The notes: generated from the sequence alone by a model not told the origin. Positions 43,180-51,128 are shown, counted from the first letter of the stretch. The stretch: DNA of 64,000 bases from Cesiribacter sp964504565 (GCA_964504565.1 CAZDEY010000007.1:62001-126000); one strand, 5' to 3'. Numbers and translations: made by a program.

Positions 43180-43202
43180 TCTAATATTTCCCTTCCAGAA
43201 AA

Positions 43203-43230
43203 TCCATTGTCTATCGTCTAACCTCTAACC
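43203..43230 (-). repeat. GGTTAGA heptamers forming the end of nth
   Basis: On the nth strand: GGTTAGA, GGTTAGA, CGATAGA, CAATGGA in register. The nth stop TAG is part of the third unit, and the last coded residues (LEVRR) come from the repeat. Confidence 0.85.
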
Positions 43231-43891
43231 TCTCCTTACCAAAATTGCAGAAACTATGCAGTACGCACTGGGGGCATTTGGGTGCACTATAGTGGCATAC
43301 TCGCTGCCCGTGCCAGAAAAAGTGCTTGTGAAAAGTAAAAAGTTCATCCGCATCTTTTGGAAGTTGGTCTAGTAAGATTTTATGAGCTTTATCGGCCGAG
43401 GTTTTGGGCGGCAGTATACCTACGCGGATAGTAACGCGGTGCACGTGGGTATCTACCGGCAGTACTGGTTTCTTAAAATTGAAAAGAAGAAGCAAAGTAG
43501 CCGTTTTAGGGCCTACGCCGGGCAAGCGCGTGAGCCAGGTTAGGGCATCTTCGGGTGAATAATTATGCAAGAAGTCTAGTTCGTAGCCGCCGGTTTCTTG
43601 GTAAATCTGCTTTAGTGAGTTAATAATGTAGGGAGCTTTAACCTCTGGATACCGGGCGGGGCGTAGCAGAGTAGTTAGCTCCTCTACCGAAGCCTCCGTT
43701 ATGGCTTGCCAGCTTCCGTAGCGCTCCCACATTTGCGTAAACGCCTGCTTCTCGCTTTTGTAGTCGGTCCGGTGCGAAAGTATGGTCATAACCAACTCTT
43801 GCATGGGCGTTCGTTTACTGTGGGCCTGCTGCGGACCGTATAGTTCCAGTAGTTTTTCGCGGCTTAGGGCTAGTTTTTGCTCGGCGTTCAT
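43211..43891 (-). CDS. nth: Endonuclease III (DNA glycosylase/AP lyase)
   Basis: The 226-residue base-excision repair enzyme has the helix-hairpin-helix LPGVGPKTA with catalytic Lys129, catalytic Asp147 in VDTHVHRV, and the iron-sulfur loop Cys199-x6-Cys206-x2-Cys209-x5-Cys215. It removes oxidised pyrimidines and nicks the DNA. Arg41 and the TILSHRTDYK region fit a slightly divergent Bacteroidota branch. The last five codons and the stop lie in a heptamer repeat. Confidence 0.93.
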   Translation of the reverse strand: MNAEQKLALSREKLLELYGPQQAHSKRTPMQELVMTILSHRTDYKSEKQAFTQMWERYGSWQAITEASVEELTTLLRPARYPEVKAPYIINSLKQIYQETGGYELDFLHNYSPEDALTWLTRLPGVGPKTATLLLLFNFKKPVLPVDTHVHRVTIRVGILPPKTSADKAHKILLDQLPKDADELFTFHKHFFWHGQRVCHYSAPKCPQCVLHSFCNFGKERLEVRR

Positions 43892-43921
43892 CTAAAACTA
43901 ACGCTATAATTCGGCTTTGTG

Positions 43922-44449
43922 TTAACCGTTAAGCTCAAATAGAATTTTTAGCCCAAGTGGCCAATTTCCGTAACCCGACTGCGCTTCTATATGCCCGGCA
44001 TTTTCCAGGGTAATAAATTTACTAGCCCAGCATTTGGCAAAATATTGGGCCCGTTCCAGGCTAACTACATGATCGTTAGTGCTGGCAATTACTACACTTG
44101 GGCAAGAAAGGGGGGTAAGCGGCATCGGAGAAAATCCGGTAATATAGGCAGGGTAATTAGGAGCTTCAACATCGCTGGGCGCTACCAGCATTACCGCTTT
44201 CGGTACTAAATTAAATTCGTTTAGGGTATGAACTATGGTGGCGCAACCTACACTATGGCCAATTAAAATTGACTGGTTTATACGGAAGGAATTAAGATGG
44301 CCGGCCAACGAATTTACCCACTCCTTACGGTTGGGTTGTTGCCAATTAGTTTGCATTACCCGGGAAAATTTTTCCGGATATTTTTGCTCCCACAGCGATT
44401 GCCAATGGTTGGCTCCGGAATTGCGCAACCCGGGTACATTAATAAACAT
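43922..44449 (-). CDS. RBBP9/YdeN-family alpha/beta hydrolase
   Basis: The 175-residue protein is a compact hydrolase of the RBBP9/YdeN type: VPGLRNSGANHWQSLWE (5-21), elbow GHSVGC with Ser66, and C-terminal ASTNDHVV plus NAGHIEAQSG giving Asp and His. The family is a serine hydrolase group with poorly known substrates. It is downstream of the pirin gene but separated from it by a terminator. Confidence 0.85.
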   Translation of the reverse strand: MFINVPGLRNSGANHWQSLWEQKYPEKFSRVMQTNWQQPNRKEWVNSLAGHLNSFRINQSILIGHSVGCATIVHTLNEFNLVPKAVMLVAPSDVEAPNYPAYITGFSPMPLTPLSCPSVVIASTNDHVVSLERAQYFAKCWASKFITLENAGHIEAQSGYGNWPLGLKILFELNG

Positions 44450-44461
44450 AGGCCTAATAAA

Positions 44462-44490
44462 ATGAAGGAGCAGTATTCCCGCTCCTTCAT
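44462..44490 (-). terminator. Terminator after the pirin gene
   Basis: A perfect 10-bp stem (44462-44471 with 44481-44490). On the minus strand it is followed by TTTTATTAG, ten bases past the pirin stop. Confidence 0.75.
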
Positions 44491-44499
44491 CTAAAGGTA

Positions 44500-45207
44500 C
44501 TAATTCATCGGTAATTCTATCAGAAGAAGTTCGGAGTCTTGGCCGGCTGTAAGTTCCAATTTGTCAATATCGGTTATACCTATAGCATCGCGCCGGCTAA
44601 GCTCAGTATCGTTTAAGGTAACCGAACCTTCCAAAACCATCAAAAACAAGCCATTGCCCTCTTTCTTAACCTGGTAATTAAGCTGAGTATTTTGTTTAGG
44701 GTTAGCTAACGAAAAATAAGCGTCCTGATTTATCCAGAGGGCCGTTTTATCTTCCGGCGATACTAAGGTTTGCCAATTATCTATTCTCTCTTGGGTGTCA
44801 AAGGTTTTTTGCTCGTAGCGGGGGGCAATATTATTTTCTTTAGGAAAGATCCAGATCTGCAAAAATTCTACTGCCTCGCTCTTCGAATGGTTAAACTCGG
44901 AATGGGTAATTCCACTACCGGCACTCATAATTTGCACATCGCCGGTTTTAATTTCTTTATTTCTACCGGTGGAGTCGGAGTGGGCCAGGGTGCCGGCCAG
45001 CGGAATGCTCACAATTTCCATATTGTCGTGCGGGTGTTTGCCGAAGCCGGCGCCGGGGGCTACCCAGTCATCGTTTAAAACCCGCATAAGGCCAAAGTGC
45101 ATACGCTCGGGGTTGTGGTAGCCGGCAAACGAGAAGGTATGGTAGCTTTTTAGCCAGCCGTGGTTAGCGTAGCCTCGGGTATTGGCTTTGTATAGGGTAG
45201 TGTTCAT
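44500..45207 (-). CDS. Pirin family protein
   Basis: The 235-residue bicupin starts at the ATG at 45205-45207; ten codons further upstream are open but unlike the family start. The metal-binding set is visible: His58 and His60 in GKHPHDNMEI, His102 and Glu104 in GITHSEF. Bacterial pirins include quercetin 2,3-dioxygenases and redox-linked regulators; the role here is open. Conserved LKSYHTFSFAGY and DDWVAPGAGF are present. Confidence 0.9.
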   Translation of the reverse strand: MNTTLYKANTRGYANHGWLKSYHTFSFAGYHNPERMHFGLMRVLNDDWVAPGAGFGKHPHDNMEIVSIPLAGTLAHSDSTGRNKEIKTGDVQIMSAGSGITHSEFNHSKSEAVEFLQIWIFPKENNIAPRYEQKTFDTQERIDNWQTLVSPEDKTALWINQDAYFSLANPKQNTQLNYQVKKEGNGLFLMVLEGSVTLNDTELSRRDAIGITDIDKLELTAGQDSELLLIELPMN

Positions 45208-45371
45208 AGCTAATCTAAATAAATTTACAACAATCAACGTTTAAACATTGATTTAGTTCCGCTTCCCTATTTTTTAGGTTGAATTGGATGAGTTGCCCAA
45301 CAGGAGCTATCCCAAACGACCCAATAAATACCGACAACGGAGGGGCTTTGGTTCTTAATGGTAGACATGGT

Positions 45372-45390
45372 CACCCGTGTAATACGGGCG
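45372..45390. repeat. GC-rich palindrome beside the acquired patch
   Basis: CACCCGT (45372-45378), loop GTAAT, ACGGGCG (45384-45390), with one G-T-type mismatch in the stem. It lies in the 216-base gap between the pirin gene and the AT-rich accessory genes, in a locally GC-rich stretch unlike the genes to its right. It may be a REP-like or boundary element. Confidence 0.4.
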
Positions 45391-45423
45391 CCAGCGGGGG
45401 ACGGCGGGGGTTAGTTAGGTACC

Positions 45424-45738
45424 CTAATTTGTAATCGCATTTACTAATATAAATATTATTAGAGTCAATATAATGCCGATTAAGGATCTATTAATTCTAT
45501 TTAAAAGAACATTATGTCCCTTAATATTTAAATGTCTATATCTTGTAGCGGGAAACAGCCAGAAAAACAAACTTAGAATTGTTATCCATTTAATATTGAT
45601 GTTTGTCGAAATATAACCCTTATGTTGCAGATCCAATCTAAAATTATGTAACTTAAATTTTTTATCAATTAGATTTATAAATAATAAGGAAACTGATATC
45701 CAGCAAAATATTTCCAAAATAAAACCAATGTAATTCAT
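45424..45738 (-). CDS. Small AT-rich membrane protein, unknown
   Basis: The 104-residue protein has three hydrophobic segments (about 1-22, 49-65 and 84-102) and a basic loop. Base composition is much more AT-rich than in the flanking core genes. It is the last gene of the accessory patch downstream of the RHS remnant. I do not recognise it; an immunity or orphan cargo protein of the RHS locus is possible. Confidence 0.5.
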   Translation of the reverse strand: MNYIGFILEIFCWISVSLLFINLIDKKFKLHNFRLDLQHKGYISTNINIKWITILSLFFWLFPATRYRHLNIKGHNVLLNRINRSLIGIILTLIIFILVNAITN

Positions 45739-45824
45739 TATTTAGCTTAACATGTAGATATTTAATTTATTATTTTTCTTAAGGTTACAAATTAACTATA
45801 TGCATAATGAATACAAATTAATAG

Positions 45825-46253
45825 TTACTTCCGGCTAGGTGGTTTTTCATGTAATGTTTCAATATAAACCCACCCTCTCAAATATGATCCGCCCATATAT
45901 GCCCCTCTATCATAATAGCTAACGACTTCCGCTAATAAACTATCGTTAGAATAGCCTAATACATATATTGGCTCATATTGTGGAAGAGTTCTCAAAGGCA
46001 CTCCTATTCCGATATTAGTATTTGGATTTTCTCTTTTAGCTTTATAGTAATCAATAAGCTTCAAGCCATATTCATTCCTATCTTCGATAACTAGAGCTGA
46101 ACGGACAGGGCCGTTGTAAGTTTGATAAACCCACATTTGAGGTTTGCTCTTAACCATATTATGGTACCACTGATTATAAAAGTGACTACCAATTATAAAA
46201 CCTAGCCCTATTATTATTATCAAAGATACTATTAGAATTGATTTTTTATTCAT
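45825..46253 (-). CDS. Membrane-anchored small protein, possible RHS-associated immunity protein
   Basis: The 142-residue protein begins with an uncleaved anchor (about residues 5-24, ILIVSLIIIIGLGFIIGS) and continues with a soluble domain (PVRSALVIEDRNEYGLKLID, YEPIYVLGYSNDSLLAEVVSY). It starts 10 bases after the end of the RHS C-terminal region on the same strand. That is the position of immunity genes in polymorphic-toxin loci, which is the only reason for the suggestion. Composition is AT-rich. Confidence 0.55.
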   Translation of the reverse strand: MNKKSILIVSLIIIIGLGFIIGSHFYNQWYHNMVKSKPQMWVYQTYNGPVRSALVIEDRNEYGLKLIDYYKAKRENPNTNIGIGVPLRTLPQYEPIYVLGYSNDSLLAEVVSYYDRGAYMGGSYLRGWVYIETLHEKPPSRK

Positions 46254-46263
46254 GATTTATCAA

Positions 46264-47237
46264 CTACTCTTTTTCAGCCTTTTTTGCGGCTATTTCATAT
46301 GATGCAGTTTGCCAAACGCCATTAGATGTAGTATTTTCATTCTCATCAGTTCTCTGCCCGCTATACAAAAGTATACCCGTATTAACTTCATCTCCTTGAA
46401 AAATAGGGCCTTTATCTAACGTTCTAGTATAAAGTCTAGTCCAGTAACCACCATTCTCATCTTCAAAAATTTCATCTTTATTAATAATCCATGGTGCATT
46501 CCCTGAACCTTCGCTAACTTCACTTACGTGCTTAGCTTCGTCATCTGTTAATGATATCGACTGCTCTACATTAGTGGATAAACGAGTATATTTCACTCCT
46601 GCCTGCAAACCAAGAGTTACAGTAATGTCATTTTCATTAAATCCTAATCCTACTCCCAGTTTGGCTTTCAGTTGCCCCCCCCCGGGCCACCTGTTGGAAC
46701 TCCTTGTGAGGCAGAATTTAATCCAATCGCTCCCGTAAAAGTATTCGCATTCCAATTGTGGGTTATGCCTCTTGATACCCCAGCACTAACCCCCAAGTAT
46801 GAACTTGGGATTTGTAACTACCTTCTTCTAAATTTTGATTTCTTATATCAACATAAGAAACAAGCGTAAACTTAGTTTTGCCAATATTATCATATGCCAT
46901 ACCATCTTGCTTTATAGTATTAATCCCATAACCAAGACCCCCTCCTATTTCCGCCTCCCAAAACATAAAGGTTACGCCTGGCCACTCACCAATTTCATCT
47001 ACAAACATGACAGGATTGTCAAGAGGGTAGGCATAGAGTGACCAAGTAGCATTATGCATCATTAGTGGATCAGGACTTGTGAACCTTCCTATTCGTGGGT
47101 CATATTGCCGGGCACCAAAATCATAGGTATCATTAAACTACCTATCCTGTTCCTTCCCATTAAAGCCATAGCGATAAGATTCTGACTTAAAGCCAACCCC
47201 TGGCATAACCTTACCGAACGGATAATACCCTAAGTAT
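46264..47237 (-). pseudogene. 3' end of an RHS-repeat toxin gene, broken by a nonsense codon and two frameshifts
   Basis: Read from the nhaD stop onward, the frame gives the RHS-associated core: YYPFGKVMPG, YRYGFNGKEQDR, TAG at 47138-47140, then TYDFGARQYDPRIGRFTSPD and NPVMFVDEIGEWPG. The variable C-terminal part is continuous only if one base is added (or two removed) at the G5 tract near 46793 and at the G9 tract 46675-46683. It then reads ...THNWNANTFTG, LGVGLGFNENDITV and ends at 46264. RHS core proteins deliver C-terminal toxins. No toxin motif is evident. The 5' part is absent. Confidence 0.75.
46675..46683 (-). repeat. G9 homopolymer at the RHS frameshift
   Basis: Nine consecutive G on the coding strand sit exactly at a reading-frame break in the RHS C-terminal region. 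Adding one G restores the frame. Confidence 0.8.
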
Positions 47238-48767
47238 CTATATCGGCTTAAAGGCGAAGAAAATTACCCAGGTTAGGATTAGGATAGGTAGTAGGTACGG
47301 TATAGAATAGCGAATGATGTAGCCGAAGAATGTCGGCATTTTTATACCAATTTGCTCGGCTATCGACTTCACCATAAAGTTGGGGCCATTGCCTATATAG
47401 GTCATAGCACCGAAAAATACAGCTGCTATAGAAATGGCTTTCAGGTCCAGTACGCTGTCGTGGTAGATACCCTGCGAGAAAGCTTCAACCATTTGGGGGT
47501 TGCTAATGGTAGCGTTCTGGGAAGCCATTGCGGCGGCCAAAAAGTTTAGGTAGGTGGGGGCATTATCCAGAAAGCCGGACAACACACCCGTTCCCCAGTA
47601 CAGGGTATTGTGCGTAATTAAAGCCGCGCCGGTTTCGCTCTTGGCAAACTCGCCTACCAGTTCCAGGGCGGGCATCATGGTGCCAAAAATACCAATGAAT
47701 ATAAAGGCTACCTCGCGGATGGGTTCAAAGTTGAAATCGTTACCGGAAAGGGCTTCTTTATTAGCAAATCGGAACGAGAAAAACGCTACGCCAAACATAA
47801 TAAGCTCGCGCACAAAGCTGAAGGTTTCGCCGTGGTACTCAATGCCCGGCACAAAGCGCATTACTTTCGGGTCTATAAATACCGCCAGTATAATTACGCC
47901 CAGCCAGATGAAATTTCTAAGCCCAACAATTCTTACCTTGTTGGTATACACCTGGTCCGGGTCCAGATCTTCCAGGCTGCTTTTATTGCGCTTATCTAGG
48001 AAGTAGAAAACGCCCAATAGAAGGGCTATGCCCAGTGCCCAAGCTACAATGTTGTGCGTAAGCGTCCAGAAAAACGGTACGCCTTTCAGAAAGCCCAAAA
48101 ACAGGGGCGGATCGCCGATTGGCGTAAGGCTGCCGCCAATATTACTAACCACAAAAATGAAGAACACAATATGGTAGGGCTTAATCCGGGTTTTATTTAG
48201 GCGGATAAACGGACGAATTAAGAGCATGGAGGCCCCGGTAGTCCCAATAAAATTAGATAGCACCGCCCCGGCAGCCAGTAGCAACACATTGGCCAGCGGC
48301 GTAGCTTTCTTGTCTACGTCAATCATTATACCGCCGGAAGCAATATAGAGCGAGGCCAGCAGGGCAATAAACTGGATATATTCGGCCAGGGCGTGAATAA
48401 CCGAGGCCACGTTCAGTAGGTAAAAAATGTAGTAAAGCACTACCAGCAGAGCCAGAGCTACGGCAATTAGCGGATAATTCTTGTGCCAAAAATGCTCGTA
48501 GAACAGTGGGCCGGTGGCAATCATGAGCAGGAGAAGCACAAACGGTATTACCGTCCAGGCCGGGGCGTGGGCTACAGAATGTTCTTGTTCACCTTCGGCC
48601 AGTTCAATATCAGTATCGGTGCTGGCCTTTAGAACCTGGTGGGTTGGGGCAGCTTGGGGGCTGGTAGGGGTGCCGGTATCGGTGGCCAGTACAGTTGAGC
48701 TGCCAAAAAGTAAACTTATCTGTATGAAAAGGAAAAAAACGAATCGCTTCATTAATTGCTGCTGCAT
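47238..48767 (-). CDS. NhaD-type sodium/proton antiporter
   Basis: The 509-residue membrane protein has about a dozen helices and belongs to the ArsB/NhaD ion-transporter superfamily, with the motifs SNFIGTTGASMLL, NIGGSLTPIGDPP and a late NAPTYLNF and YIGNGPNFMVK. An N-terminal signal-like helix and Thr/Pro-rich periplasmic stretch (about 30-70) precede the transporter. NhaD exchanges Na+ or Li+ for protons. The start may be ATG 48767 or ATG 48752. The leader carries a structured, riboswitch-like element ending seven bases before ATG 48767, and the RHS remnant begins at its stop. Confidence 0.85.
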   Translation of the reverse strand: MQQQLMKRFVFFLFIQISLLFGSSTVLATDTGTPTSPQAAPTHQVLKASTDTDIELAEGEQEHSVAHAPAWTVIPFVLLLLMIATGPLFYEHFWHKNYPLIAVALALLVVLYYIFYLLNVASVIHALAEYIQFIALLASLYIASGGIMIDVDKKATPLANVLLLAAGAVLSNFIGTTGASMLLIRPFIRLNKTRIKPYHIVFFIFVVSNIGGSLTPIGDPPLFLGFLKGVPFFWTLTHNIVAWALGIALLLGVFYFLDKRNKSSLEDLDPDQVYTNKVRIVGLRNFIWLGVIILAVFIDPKVMRFVPGIEYHGETFSFVRELIMFGVAFFSFRFANKEALSGNDFNFEPIREVAFIFIGIFGTMMPALELVGEFAKSETGAALITHNTLYWGTGVLSGFLDNAPTYLNFLAAAMASQNATISNPQMVEAFSQGIYHDSVLDLKAISIAAVFFGAMTYIGNGPNFMVKSIAEQIGIKMPTFFGYIIRYSIPYLLPILILTWVIFFAFKPI

Positions 48768-48771
48768 AATC

Positions 48772-48866
48772 GGGAGCCTGCAAAACCTCTGCTTCAGTTG
48801 CTACGCGCTGCCCTGCAGGCTAAAAGGGCATCGGCAAGAGCCAGGGCTATACCCGCTGGCGGCTAA
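48772..48866 (-). promoter_or_regulatory. Structured leader of nhaD, candidate Li+/Na+ riboswitch
   Basis: On the nhaD strand, GCCAG...CTGGC (48856-48860 with 48840-48844) forms a strong hairpin. GCCCT/AGGGC (48825-48829 with 48810-48814) forms a second. AGCCTGCA (48814-48821) is exactly complementary to TGCAGGCT (48775-48782), which lies seven bases before ATG 48767. The last pairing overlaps the second hairpin and can form instead of it, or as a loop pseudoknot. Competing structures beside a start codon, in front of a cation antiporter, resemble the nhaA-I (Li+) riboswitch class. The class assignment is from memory. Confidence 0.5.
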
Positions 48867-49045
48867 AAATACATAAATGCAATTATAAACGCAGGATTAC
48901 CGCCAGATTGTTTTGCCTTAGCCCCGGGTAGCAGCACAAAATCAAGATTAATTAGGCCGATAATTTAGATTTTATAGGGTAGAGGCCGGGAGCTTAACAA
49001 TAAGATAATATTGAGCTGTGCAGAGGAGTGGTGACTACAAATTGA

Positions 49046-49675
49046 CTAATTACCATAAGGCTGAACCGGAGCGTAGGAGTCAAGGTAATCTAAATAATTT
49101 TGAGACCTGGGTTTAAATTGCAGGTATGCGTTAGAATACACAAGCGTAGAATCATTCTCTTTATATAGGTCTTTTGAAACCGCTACAGTATCAAATTCAT
49201 TTTAATAAAGAAAGTAATGATCATATTCCGAATCAACTAGATTATAACCTAAGTCCGACATATAGGATGTGAGAATTGGTGATGGATGGTTATTTTTCAA
49301 GCTATTATGCATACTATCGTAAGTTGCTGTTGAAGAAAACGAAAAAGTATCAATGGCACAGGTAAAGCCCTTCCCAACAACTTGAATTCCATATCCCAGG
49401 TATACCCGGGATATACCAGTTGAATTTCTTATCCAGCTAGGTGTATAGTAATAGTTTTCTTCTTCGTGAATTTGATAGTACTCTATAAGACTTTTATTAT
49501 CATTTATAACTATAAGCCAATATCCGCAATCACCTCCCAAAGTATCAATAGCCAGCGAGGTCAACTCTCCCTCAGTAATAGAAAAATCTTCGTCAAAGGG
49601 GTTGAATTGATGAGACTTCTGGCAGGATGCTATACCAAGTGTCAAATAAATAACTACCAGAAGTCTCATATTCAT
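49046..49675 (-). pseudogene. Hypothetical lipoprotein truncated by an in-frame TAA
   Basis: The intact frame encodes 157 residues (49202-49675) with a lipobox (GIASC, Cys18) and no known domain; VEGELTSLAIDTLGGDCGYW-like text marks a beta-rich C-terminal half. The stop TAA at 49202-49204 is followed in the same frame by 51 more open codons of natural-looking sequence (NEFDTVAVSKDLYKEND ... YAPVQPYGN) to a TAG at 49046. One base change (for example AAA or GAA to TAA) would explain this. The gene overlaps the gdh stop by one base (TAATG). The truncated product may still be functional. Confidence 0.65.
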
Positions 49676-50901
49676 TATATTAATTGCTGAAGTGCCTGCT
49701 CAAAGGCTGCCTGGGCCAGGCGGGTTGGCTGGGGGTTAACTTCGTGTACGGCCTGCATAGCCTCCCGTATAACGTCGGAGGTATCGTGGAATATTGCATC
49801 GTCGGTTATTTCAACTTCGCCGCTCATTAAGTAGGCAAATACCCGCGCCATACCGCAGTTGGCAATAAAGTCGGGTATAATCGCCACTTGCTCATCGGCA
49901 TACTCCATGGTGGGGCCAAAGAATATTTCCGGATCTTTAAACGGAACGTTAGCCCCGCAACTTACAACCTCCAGGCCGGTAGCTTTCATTTTTTCTACCT
50001 GCTCGCGGGTAATTAGTCGGGAAGCTGCGGCCGGCACAAAAATTTCGGCCGATAAATCCCAAATCCGGCTATTCACCTCCTCAAAGCTCAGCATATCGGG
50101 TGCATTTAAGGCATTGCGGTTACGGGTTAGCAGAAACTGGCGTACTTCCTCGTAGCTGAAACCTTCCTCCTTAATCAGGCCGCCGGCGCGGTCAATAATG
50201 CCTACAATCTTAACCTGCATTTTGGCCAGGTAGTAGGCAGCGGCGGCCCCTACATTGCCCCAACCCTGAATTATGGCCCGTTTTTCGGTAAGGTTGCCGC
50301 CCCAAAGGTTATAGTAATGGCGTACCGCTTCGGCTACTCCGTAACCGGTAATCATATCGGCAACGGTGTATTTGTTTTCAACTTTGGGGCTGTAGTTGCG
50401 GTCTTCCAGCACCTTGCTAACTCCTTGTCTAAGCTGGCCTACCTTCTGAATTTTTTGCGGCTCGGTAGCGGCGTAGTGTCCGTTTACCACCCCTTCCTGC
50501 GGGTGCCACAGGCCATAATCTTCGGTAATAGGAATTACCTCGTGAATTTCATCAACATTTAAGTCGCCACCGGTGCCGTAGTAGTTTTTCAGTAGTGGAA
50601 TTACCGCCTTATACCAGCGCTCCAGCACGCCCTGCTTGCGGGGGTCGGCGGGGTCGAAGTTTATACCACTTTTTGCTCCGCCAATAGCCGGGCCGCTCAC
50701 GGTAAATTTCACTTCCATGGTTTTAGCCAGGCTTTCCACCTCGCGACGGTCCAGGCCGCGGCGCATCCGGGTACCGCCCCCGGCCGCGCCGCCGCGCAGC
50801 GAGTTTATTACTACCCAGCCTTCGGCTTCAGTTTCGGCGTCTTTCCACTCAAAAACTATTTCTGGCCGTTTATTTTCAAACTTTTTAAGTAATTCTTTCA
50901 T
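49675..50901 (-). CDS. Glu/Leu/Phe/Val dehydrogenase
   Basis: The 408-residue enzyme oxidatively deaminates an amino acid with NAD(P). The N-terminal domain contains GGAAGGGTRM, MEVKFTVSGPAIGGAKSGI (catalytic Lys region) and GTGGDLNVDE. The Rossmann domain starts at about 190 with IQGWGNVG. The overall length is typical, and substrate preference (Glu, Leu, Phe or Val) cannot be told by eye. A near-leaderless promoter element (TAGCTTTG) ends five bases before the start. The downstream lipoprotein gene overlaps its stop. Confidence 0.9.
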   Translation of the reverse strand: MKELLKKFENKRPEIVFEWKDAETEAEGWVVINSLRGGAAGGGTRMRRGLDRREVESLAKTMEVKFTVSGPAIGGAKSGINFDPADPRKQGVLERWYKAVIPLLKNYYGTGGDLNVDEIHEVIPITEDYGLWHPQEGVVNGHYAATEPQKIQKVGQLRQGVSKVLEDRNYSPKVENKYTVADMITGYGVAEAVRHYYNLWGGNLTEKRAIIQGWGNVGAAAAYYLAKMQVKIVGIIDRAGGLIKEEGFSYEEVRQFLLTRNRNALNAPDMLSFEEVNSRIWDLSAEIFVPAAASRLITREQVEKMKATGLEVVSCGANVPFKDPEIFFGPTMEYADEQVAIIPDFIANCGMARVFAYLMSGEVEITDDAIFHDTSDVIREAMQAVHEVNPQPTRLAQAAFEQALQQLI

Positions 50902-50906
50902 GGCCG

Positions 50907-50914
50907 CAAAGCTA
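50907..50914 (-). promoter_or_regulatory. TANNTTTG -7 element for the dehydrogenase gene
   Basis: TAGCTTTG on the minus strand ends five bases before the ATG, so a nearly leaderless mRNA is expected. A TTAG-rich heptamer tract lies directly upstream. Confidence 0.5.
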
Positions 50915-50927
50915 GGACTTTTAGTAG

Positions 50928-50975
50928 TTAGTAGCTAGTCGTTAGCGGCCGCCGCGCGGTCATTAGTATTTAGTA
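50928..50975 (+). repeat. TTAG heptamer tract with GC-rich 19-mer, copy 2
   Basis: GTTAGTA, GCTAGTC, GTTAGCG, then gcggccgccgcgcgg, TCATTAG, TATTTAG, TATATGG. The 19-mer at 50941-50959 matches 19753-19771 at 18 of 19 positions. Confidence 0.8.
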
Positions 50976-51079
50976 TATGGTTTTACTTTCGTACAAGAAT
51001 TTCTGTCTGCACTTTTAGAATTAAAAAAGCACAGGAATTACCTGCGCTTCAAAACCTTACATTCCTTTCTAGTTTATCA

Positions 51080-51128
51080 CTAACAACTAACAACTAACAA
51101 CTAACAACTAACAACTAACAACCAAACA
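51080..51128 (-). repeat. TTGTTAG heptamer array abutting the tamB stop
   Basis: Six perfect copies of CTAACAA on the plus strand (TTGTTAG on the coding strand, 51080-51121) and one diverged unit (51122-51128) directly follow the tamB stop codon at 51129-51131. Confidence 0.95.

Noticed and set aside
51080..51128. Direct repeats as insertion-sequence ends
   Set aside because: The array is a simple in-register heptamer run with no transposase and no terminal inverted repeats.
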